Positions 1-5,370 of a stretch of DNA of 6,535 nucleotides are shown here, one piece after another. A program made the position numbers and the translations under genes. Where the stretch lies: positions 1-6,535 of the forward strand of contig JAPLMA010000080.1 in NCBI GenBank assembly GCA_026387255.1, read 5' to 3'. Within the stretch, counting starts at the first letter, position 1, and each line of letters opens with the position of its first letter. Origin of the DNA: Candidatus Omnitrophota bacterium. Its GTDB lineage: Bacteria > Omnitrophota > Gorgyraeia > Gygaellales > Profunditerraquicolaceae. Under the pieces are notes generated by a model. The model searched no databases. It had not been told where the DNA came from and worked only from the letters and a program-made list of their open reading frames with translations.

Positions 1-137
1 TAATTTTGGAATGGATTTTTGTGCCGTTTATAATATTGATTATTGGTTCGGCTCCGGCAATCGATGCTCAAACTCGGTTGATGTTTGCTAAATACATGGA
101 ATTTAATCCTACGTTAAAAGGTAATAAAGTGTTATAA
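1..137 (+). CDS. C-terminal end of a probable membrane glycosyltransferase (GT2-like), partial
   Basis: An open frame enters from the left edge (first full codon at 3) and ends at TAA 135-137, giving 44 residues. It opens with a hydrophobic stretch (residues about 4-19, WIFVPFIILIIGSAPA) that looks like a membrane helix, followed by a polar tail containing DAQTRLMFAKYMEF and a basic end. A final membrane helix followed by a DAQTR(L)M-GKY-type tail is what I remember from membrane-bound family 2 glycosyltransferases of Omnitrophota-like genomes, which move sugars from nucleotide donors at the cytoplasmic face. The catalytic part lies outside the window, so the assignment rests on the tail alone and could be wrong. 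That a gene ends here is well supported by the open frame and by the non-coding DNA that follows. Confidence 0.45.
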   Translation, partial: ILEWIFVPFIILIIGSAPAIDAQTRLMFAKYMEFNPTLKGNKVL

Positions 138-166
138 TTGACGTTATAATAAATTTATTGTTTTTA

Positions 167-231
167 ACGTCATCCCCGAATGGTTTTATCGGGGATCCAT
201 AAAAAGATTCCCGCTTTCGCGGGAAAGACGT
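167..231. repeat. Double-hairpin interspersed palindromic element (REP/MITE-like)
   Basis: The element is bounded by a 5-bp inverted repeat, ACGTC (167-171) and GACGT (227-231). Inside are two separate perfect hairpins: ATCCCCGA (172-179) with TCGGGGAT (189-196), 8 bp with a 9-nt loop; and TTCCCGC (208-214) with GCGGGAA (219-225), 7 bp with a TTTC loop. Read on the minus strand it encodes SRESGNLFMDPR, a peptide type often seen in spurious proteins predicted across interspersed palindromes of this style. Neither hairpin is followed by a T run on either strand, so a classic intrinsic terminator is not supported, though the structures could stabilise the upstream mRNA 3' end. Only one copy lies in the window, so its repeat status is inferred from its form. 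Confidence 0.7.
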
Positions 232-255
232 AAAGAGTATTTTTGGAGGATAAAT

Positions 256-1329
256 ATGGATATAAAAAAATTAATGCAAGAGATGGTCGCTAAGAATGCT
301 TCTGATCTTTTTCTCCGGGCCGGAGGTATACCCCGTTTACGCATTGACGGCAAGGTTGTGCCTATGGATATTGGGATGCTTAGCATAGAGGATGTAATGT
401 TTGCCATGGAGCAGCTGGCGATTACTAAACAGCGTGAGACTTTTAGGAATAAACTGGATATTGATTTTGCCGTATACCTGCCAGAATTTAGCCGGCGTTT
501 CCGGGTGAGTATATTTATGCAGAGAAATTGGCCGGCGATTGTTATCCGGAATGTGCGCAACAGCATCTCTTCTTTTGAAGAGTTGAATCTTCCCGCGGAA
601 ATATTAAAAAAACTAGCGCTGGAAACCCGGGGCCTGGTACTTTTAACCGGAAGTATGGGCAGTGGAAAATCTACAACCATTGCCAGTATGATAGAGCATA
701 TAAATAACAATGCCCAGAAACATATTTTAACTATTGAGGAACCGATTGAATTTACCTTTGAAGATAAGCAGTCGATTATCAATCAGCGGGAGCTGGGGCT
801 TGATGTGTCCACTTATCCGGTGGCGTTGCGCGCTTTTACCTTGCAGAGCCCGGATGTCATGTTTATTGGTAATATCCGTGATTATGATACAGTTTCATCC
901 GCCATGGCGGCCGCGGAGACCGGAGTTTTAGTTTTAAGTACTTTGCACACAATTAATGCTTCGCAGACCGTGGAAAGGTTAATTAATCTTTTTCCTCCGC
1001 ATCAACACCAAGAGGTAAGGAATCAACTTGCCACACTGTTAAAAGGAGTAATTTCTTTACGCCTGGTACCGGCGAAGAATGGGGCGGGACGGGTTCCAGC
1101 TTATGAAGTAATGCTCCTGACTCCGACAATTAGCCGTTTAATCCGTGAAGGAAAAATTTGGGAAATTCCGCAATTTATCGATGAAGGATCGGTGTTTGGT
1201 ATGCAATCATTTAATCAGTCTTTGGTTCAGTTAGTGCAGAATGGCTTGGTAACTTTAGAGGATGCCACACTTGCCGCAGACAGCCGCGAGGAATTTATGT
1301 TGGCTTTTAGAGGGATTAAAAAATCGTAA
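256..1329 (+). CDS. PilT/PilU-family type IV pilus ATPase with altered Walker B
   Basis: This is a 357-residue protein of the PilT/PilU family, cytoplasmic hexameric ATPases that power or modulate retraction of type IV pili; 340-380 residues is usual. The N-terminal PAS-like domain (about 1-105) has the ASDL opening and the RFRVSIF strand. The RecA-like domain carries Walker A GSMGSGKSTT (132-141; usually GPTGSGKSTT), the Asp box TIEEPIEF (159-166), Walker B with DVMFIGNIRD (200-209), and the His box STLHT (228-232). The C-terminal part has TISRLIREGK (291-300), equivalent to the AIRNLIRE motif of PilT, and GMQSFNQSL, closer to PilU. In Walker B the catalytic Glu of GE(M/I/V)RD is Asn206 (codon AAT, 871-873), and the usual preceding LRED is LQSP. 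It may therefore be a weak ATPase or an accessory partner of a true PilT, as PilU often is. ATG 256 follows GGAGGA (245-250) at 5 nt. No other pilus gene is in the window. PilT and PilU cannot be told apart safely here. Confidence 0.9.
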   Translation: MDIKKLMQEMVAKNASDLFLRAGGIPRLRIDGKVVPMDIGMLSIEDVMFAMEQLAITKQRETFRNKLDIDFAVYLPEFSRRFRVSIFMQRNWPAIVIRNVRNSISSFEELNLPAEILKKLALETRGLVLLTGSMGSGKSTTIASMIEHINNNAQKHILTIEEPIEFTFEDKQSIINQRELGLDVSTYPVALRAFTLQSPDVMFIGNIRDYDTVSSAMAAAETGVLVLSTLHTINASQTVERLINLFPPHQHQEVRNQLATLLKGVISLRLVPAKNGAGRVPAYEVMLLTPTISRLIREGKIWEIPQFIDEGSVFGMQSFNQSLVQLVQNGLVTLEDATLAADSREEFMLAFRGIKKS

Positions 1330-1344
1330 GATTATTTCTAAAAT

Positions 1345-1396
1345 TAATCTAACCAGGTTAGTAAATGTATAGTTATCATAATCTAACCTGGTTAGA
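1345..1396. repeat. Twin 13-bp palindromes between the pilus ATPase gene and prfB
   Basis: CTAACCAGGTTAG (1349-1361) and CTAACCTGGTTAG (1383-1395) are each perfect palindromes around one central base and are exact reverse complements of each other. With flanks, the copies match over 17 nt (1345-1361 and 1379-1395) apart from the centre base. Centres lie 34 bp apart, about three helical turns. As RNA they can pair into a 14-bp stem (1348-1361 with 1383-1396) and 21-nt loop, or fold as two small hairpins. No T run follows (AATTTGTC), so a terminator is unconvincing. The AT-rich spacer has -10-like hexamers (CATAAT 1377-1382) but no clear -35. A pair of operator sites for a dimeric regulator ahead of prfB-secA-lnt, or an mRNA structure, are both possible. 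The function is unknown. Confidence 0.75.
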
Positions 1397-1403
1397 ATTT
1401 GTC

Positions 1404-1409
1404 AGGAGG
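1404..1409 (+). promoter_or_regulatory. Strong ribosome binding site of prfB
   Basis: AGGAGG is a full Shine-Dalgarno core placed 5 nt before ATG 1415. It fixes the prfB start upstream of the in-frame TGA at 1484, where a gene caller would otherwise start the gene after the frameshift site. Confidence 0.85.
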
Positions 1410-1414
1410 CGATC

Positions 1415-2440
1415 ATGGTTGATGAGATTAAAGCGAAACTGGTTGAGATTGGCGTAAGGATGGAGAACTTAAGAGGTTATCTTTGACGTTGCGCATAAAA
1501 GGCAGAAGATAGATGCTTTAAGTGAACAGATGTCGGTCGAAGGTTTTTGGAATAATACAGAACGCTCTACGGGAGCCGTCAAGGAATTAAAGAATCTTAA
1601 AATTACGGTTGAGCCATGGGAGTTGGCTTATAAAAAATATCAGGAGTTAGCTGAGCTTATCCCTTTAAGTTGGAATTTCAGGTGCTTCTGGGTGGGCCGT
1701 TTGATAAGAACAGCACAATCTTAAGTATTAATTCTGGAGCCGGTGGTACGGAATCTTGTGATTGGGCAGGGATGCTTTCCAGGATGTACAGCCGTTTTGC
1801 CGAAAGCCATGGCTATAGTGTAAAAACAATTGACATCCTTTCCGGAGAAGAAGCAGGGATTAAAAATGTTACCCTATTGATCGAGGGGCCGTATGCCTTT
1901 GGCTATTTAAAGGCAGAACGGGGAGTGCATCGATTAGTACGCATTTCCCCTTTTGATGCGAATAAACGCAGGCATACTTCTTTTGCTTCGGTGGATGTGA
2001 TTCCGGAGATTGAAGAAGAATTAGATCTACAAATTCAGGAGAGTGATCTGCGCGTAGATGTTTTTCGCGCCAAGGGCGCAGGCGGCCAAAGCGTTAACAC
2101 TACGGATTCAGCGGTAAGAATTACTCATCTACCCAGCGGAATTGTCGCGCAATGCCAGAATGAGCGTTCGCAACATCAAAATAAACAAACAGCTTTAAAG
2201 ATACTTAAGGCGCGTATTTATGAAGCCCAGCAGGCTAAAAAAGCAGAAGAATTAAAGCAGCAGGATTCAGATAAGAAGAAGATTGAGTGGGGCAGTCAGA
2301 TTCGCTCTTATGTTTTGCATCCTTATAATTTAGTGAAGGATCACCGCACGGATTTTGAAACCGGGGATAGCCAAAAAGTCTTAGACGGTGGCCTGGATGA
2401 TTTTATTGAGGCGTATTTAAAATTTAGTGCGAATAAATAA
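1415..2440 (+). CDS. prfB: Peptide chain release factor 2, with +1 programmed frameshift and a second frame break
   Basis: RF2 reads UAA and UGA stop codons in the ribosomal A site and triggers release of the finished protein. Codons 1-23 (ending RGYL) run from ATG 1415 to an in-frame TGA at 1484-1486. A +1 shift then continues as DVAHKRQKID and through the domain 1 helices. That frame ends at TAA 1722-1724, but the rest of RF2 is in a third frame, open from TGA 1652-1654 to TAA 2438-2440. The later part is intact: GAGGTESCDWAGML, the SPF stop-codon tripeptide (1946-1954) that marks RF2 rather than RF1, the GGQ peptidyl-release motif (2081-2089), and the WGSQIRSYVLHPY and KDHRT motifs. If the second break is bridged by -1, the product is 341 residues against 365 in E. 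coli. The shortfall is about 25 residues of domain 1 between AELIPL and LEFQVLL. TTG 1670 is not a credible start, as it has no ribosome binding site and lies mid-domain. This is either a real mutation, a sequence error or recoding. The identity as RF2 is certain; whether this copy is functional is not. Confidence 0.92.
1472..1487 (+). promoter_or_regulatory. RF2 +1 programmed frameshift site
   Basis: The codons read AGA GGT TAT CTT TGA C, closely matching the E. coli site AGG GGG TAT CTT TGA C. GAGGT (1473-1477, as part of AGAGGT) can pair with the anti-Shine-Dalgarno end of 16S rRNA at the required 3-nt distance from CTT. The P-site CTT (1481-1483) can slip onto TTT, and TGA followed by C is a poor stop context. 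In the known mechanism, scarce RF2 makes the ribosome pause at UGA and slip, so RF2 controls its own synthesis. Protein similarity continues directly across the shift (GYL then DVAHKR), which confirms its use. Confidence 0.93.
1642..1724 (+). other. Second frame break in prfB, with an in-phase -1 slippery-type heptamer
   Basis: The post-shift frame of prfB (codons from 1485) is good RF2 up to AELIPL and then runs into non-family residues (SWNFRCF) and TAA 1722-1724. The family sequence resumes as LEFQVLLGGPF from 1670 in the -1 frame. Between TGA 1652-1654 of the new frame and TAA 1722-1724 of the old one, the switch must occur. At 1661-1667 the sequence is C CCT TTA, with CCT and TTA as codons of the old frame; slipping back one base there gives AAG (Lys) then TTG (Leu) and continues straight into LEFQ. 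An AGGAG (1642-1646) lies 14 nt upstream of the heptamer. I see no good downstream stem-loop. About 25 residues expected here are absent, so a deletion of 3n±1 bases or an assembly error is the leading reading. Confidence 0.8.
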
Positions 2441-2444
2441 AGGA
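2440..2444 (+). promoter_or_regulatory. Ribosome binding site of secA, overlapping the prfB stop
   Basis: AAGGA begins at the last base of the prfB TAA and lies 4 nt before ATG 2449. No comparable site precedes the later in-frame ATGs (for example 2542 and 2557), so it supports the longer SecA N-terminus. The closeness to the prfB stop suggests translational coupling. Confidence 0.7.
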
Positions 2445-2448
2445 AGAT

Positions 2449-5370
2449 ATGCTTGGGTTAATTAAAAAAATTATTCTTAATAATAAACAAGCGCTGATTA
2501 GGAAAAAATTTCCTAAGTTAAATATTACCTTACATAGCGAGATGCCCAGTCCGTCCATGAGTAAGATGGTTGAGGTAGCGCGGTTGGTTGATTTGGTGAA
2601 TTCTTTTGAAAAACAAATAAGCGCTTTAAGCGATAGCCAGCTGGCTGCCAAGACGGATGAGTTTAGGGCGCATTTAAAAAGTAAATCTGAAAAGTTTCAA
2701 GCAGAGGCAGACCAGTTACAGCAGGCGATGCTTAACGTGGCGATGCCTGAAGAAAAGGAGAAACTAAAAGAAAAGTTAAAAATTAGCCGCAACAGAATTT
2801 TTGCCCAAATTTTACCTGAGGCTTTTGCGGTAGTTAGGGAGGCATCCCGGCGTACAATAGGGTTGAGGCATTTTGATGTGCAGATTATCGGAGGTATTAT
2901 TTTACATGAGGGCCGGATTGCGGAGATGGCTACCGGAGAAGGAAAAACCCTGGTCGCCACGCTCGCGGCATATCTAAATGCCTTATTAGGTAAGGGAGTG
3001 CATATTGTTACGGTTAATGACTATTTGGCCCGGCGTGACCGGGAGTGGATGGGCCCGATCTATGAATTTTTAGGCTTATCCGTAGGCACTATCCAGCATG
3101 ATATGTCAGATGAATTAAGAAAAATTGCTTATGCCTGTGATATAACTTATGGCACCAATAATGAGTTTGGTTTTGATTATCTGCGCGACAATATGAAATA
3201 TTCTATTTCCGATTTAGTACAGCGGCCTTTTTATTACGCGATCGTGGATGAAGTAGATTCTATTCTGATTGATGAAGCGCGCACCCCCTTGATTATCTCC
3301 GGTCCGGCAGAAGAATCCACAGAAAAATATTATACGGCTAAGAAAATAGTCGAGCAGTTAGCTGGGCGCCGGGTTACGGAGCGCGATGAGATCGACGCAA
3401 AATATAAAGGGATAGATTTAGGCAAAGGTTTTGATTATGTAGCGGATGAGAAGGCCCAAACCGTTGCGCTTACCGAAGCCGGGGAGTTCAAGGCTTCTAA
3501 GCTTTGGGGCGTGGATACCTTACATGCCTTAGAGACAATTGAATACCGGCACCATACTATTCAGGCTTTACGGGCTAAAGAGTTTTTTCAGGCGGATGTG
3601 GATTACGTGATTAAGGATGGAGAGGTAATTATTGTAGATGAATTTACCGGCCGGCTGATGCCGGGGCGGCGTTGGTCAGACGGCTTGCATCAGGCGGTTG
3701 AGTCTAAGGAGGGCTTGAAAATTGAGCGGGAAAACCAGACCTTAGCCACGATTACTTTTCAGAATTATTTCCGGATGTATGAAAAATTAGCGGGGATGAC
3801 CGGAACGGCTTTTACGGAAGCCAATGAATTTAAAAGCATCTATCAGCTGGAGGTGGTGGTGTTGCCGACCAACCAGCCATTGGTGCGCAAGAATTATCCG
3901 GATCGTATTTATAAAACGGAAGAAGAAAAATTTGCGGCGGTAGTCGAAGAGATTACGGAATTAAGTAATTTAGGCAAACCCGTATTAGTCGGAACAATTA
4001 CTATTGATAAATCTGAAAAGCTCTCGGAGATGCTTAAGCGCCGGGGAATTAAGCATCAGGTGTTAAATGCTAAATATCATGAAATGGAAGCTCAAATTAT
4101 TGCCCAGGCAGGTAGCTATAAAGGCGTAACTATTGCTACGAATATGGCTGGCCGCGGCACAGATATACTTTTGGGAGGGAGCCCTGAGTTTGTCGCCAAA
4201 AATGTAGCCAAACAGAAATTAAACCCTGATGATCCGGATTATCTGACCGAATATAAAAAGATTCTTGATCATTATAAAACCGTCTCAGCCATTGAGCATA
4301 ATAAGGTAGTAGAATTAGGGGGCTTGCACGTTTTAGGTACTGAGCGGCATGAAGCCAGGCGGATTGATAATCAGTTGCGCGGCCGAAGCGGCCGCCAGGG
4401 GGATCCCGGAAGTTCACGTTTTTATGTATCCTTAAAGGATGACCTGATGCGTTTGTTTGGTTCCGATAGGATTATTGGATTAATGGAAAAGCTGGGTTTG
4501 GAAGAAGGCCAGGTGATTGAGCATCCCTGGGTAAGCGGCTCGATTGAGATTGCTCAGCGACGGGTGGAGCAGCATAATTTTGAGATTAGAAAGCAACTCT
4601 TAGAATATGACAACGTCATGAATAAACAGAGAGAAATTATTTACGGCCAGCGCCATCAGATCCTGGAAGGGTTTTCTTTGCGAGAAAATGTCATTGAAAT
4701 TATTTCTAAATTGGTCGGAGATTATTTAAAAATATATCATCAGCCTGAAACTTCCCAAATCGATAGCGCAGGCTTAATTAGTTTTATGGATTTAAATTTT
4801 GGCCTGCAGTTAGACGCGCAAACATTGAATAATCAAAGCGGCCAAGAGGTTAAAGAGAAATTAACGCAGGAGTTGCTGTCGACTTATGAGAATAAAGAGA
4901 AATTAATTGGCCCGGAGTTATTACGAAATTTAGAACGCATGGTTTTCTTGCAGATCATCGATAGTAAGTGGAAAGACCATCTTTATGCCATGGATAGTTT
5001 GCGTGAGGGGATTGGCCTGCGAGCTTATGGGCAAAGGGACCCTTTAATTGAGTATAAGCGTGAAGCTTTTGAAATGTTCAGTCAGATGATTAACGCCATT
5101 GAAGAAGATGCGGTACAGACAATTTTTAAATTAGAGTCGGTTAAGCCAGAGAGGTTCCAGGGGGTTTTTAGTTCCGTACCTAAAGAATTGAGTCATCCGG
5201 AGTTAGCTAATTTTCCTGCTTCTACTGCGCAAGAAAACTCAGCGCCATTGGGGGTTAGCCCCCAGAAGCAAGCCACTAAACTCCTGCCAGCAGGTCAATC
5301 TAAAGTAGGCCGCAATGATCCCTGCCCTTGCCATTCTGGGAAAAAATATAAGAAGTGTTGCGGGAAATGA
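2449..5370 (+). CDS. secA: Preprotein translocase ATPase SecA
   Basis: SecA binds preproteins and uses ATP to push them through the SecYEG channel in the inner membrane. The 973 residues contain the full set: Walker A ATGEGKT (161-167), the DEVDSILIDEAR Walker B region (267-278), the preprotein cross-linking segment (about 230-375), DEFTGRLMPGRRW (397-409), GMTGTA (449-454), NMAGRGTDI (565-573), QLRGRSGRQGD (642-652), the helical scaffold with KWKDHLYAMDSLREGIGLRAYGQ (split across 840-862), a variable linker (about 897-955) and a C-terminal zinc motif with Cys959, Cys961, Cys970 and Cys971. The zinc motif reads CPCH rather than the common CPCG, and ends CC rather than CH. Compared with E. coli SecA (901 residues), there is extra sequence near residues 15-40, a charged helical insert at about 76-118, and extra residues at about 585-615. 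It starts 8 nt after prfB and overlaps lnt by ATGA. It ends in TGA, a stop read only by RF2. There are no frame breaks. Confidence 0.98.
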   Translation: MLGLIKKIILNNKQALIRKKFPKLNITLHSEMPSPSMSKMVEVARLVDLVNSFEKQISALSDSQLAAKTDEFRAHLKSKSEKFQAEADQLQQAMLNVAMPEEKEKLKEKLKISRNRIFAQILPEAFAVVREASRRTIGLRHFDVQIIGGIILHEGRIAEMATGEGKTLVATLAAYLNALLGKGVHIVTVNDYLARRDREWMGPIYEFLGLSVGTIQHDMSDELRKIAYACDITYGTNNEFGFDYLRDNMKYSISDLVQRPFYYAIVDEVDSILIDEARTPLIISGPAEESTEKYYTAKKIVEQLAGRRVTERDEIDAKYKGIDLGKGFDYVADEKAQTVALTEAGEFKASKLWGVDTLHALETIEYRHHTIQALRAKEFFQADVDYVIKDGEVIIVDEFTGRLMPGRRWSDGLHQAVESKEGLKIERENQTLATITFQNYFRMYEKLAGMTGTAFTEANEFKSIYQLEVVVLPTNQPLVRKNYPDRIYKTEEEKFAAVVEEITELSNLGKPVLVGTITIDKSEKLSEMLKRRGIKHQVLNAKYHEMEAQIIAQAGSYKGVTIATNMAGRGTDILLGGSPEFVAKNVAKQKLNPDDPDYLTEYKKILDHYKTVSAIEHNKVVELGGLHVLGTERHEARRIDNQLRGRSGRQGDPGSSRFYVSLKDDLMRLFGSDRIIGLMEKLGLEEGQVIEHPWVSGSIEIAQRRVEQHNFEIRKQLLEYDNVMNKQREIIYGQRHQILEGFSLRENVIEIISKLVGDYLKIYHQPETSQIDSAGLISFMDLNFGLQLDAQTLNNQSGQEVKEKLTQELLSTYENKEKLIGPELLRNLERMVFLQIIDSKWKDHLYAMDSLREGIGLRAYGQRDPLIEYKREAFEMFSQMINAIEEDAVQTIFKLESVKPERFQGVFSSVPKELSHPELANFPASTAQENSAPLGVSPQKQATKLLPAGQSKVGRNDPCPCHSGKKYKKCCGK

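Noticed and set aside
138..166. Possible promoter: TTGACG (138-143) and a perfect TATAAT (145-150).
   Set aside because: The two hexamers are only 1 nt apart, and no good -35 lies 16-18 nt before TATAAT. AT-rich intergenic DNA gives such matches easily.
186..782. Minus-strand open frame of 198 codons overlapping the pilus ATPase gene.
   Set aside because: It is antisense to a clearly conserved gene, and its C-terminus is the translated palindromic element. No family features were seen.
1349..1400. Intrinsic terminator after the pilus ATPase gene.
   Set aside because: The stem is long but AT-leaning, has a 21-nt loop, and lacks a following T run. It was kept as a palindrome pair instead.
1484..1486. 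UGA reassigned to an amino acid, as in some candidate phyla.
   Set aside because: This TGA is the conserved RF2 frameshift stop, secA uses TGA as its terminator in an ATGA overlap, and there are no other in-frame TGA codons in the conserved genes.
1670..2440. Independent gene starting at TTG 1670, for example a short domain-1-less release factor homologue such as PrfH.
   Set aside because: The sequence is plainly RF2 (SPF, GGQ, conserved C-terminus), there is no ribosome binding site before TTG, and the missing N-terminal part lies directly upstream in another frame.
4136..4417. Minus-strand open frame of 93 codons inside secA.
   Set aside because: It lies opposite the most conserved helicase motifs of SecA, so it is a shadow frame.
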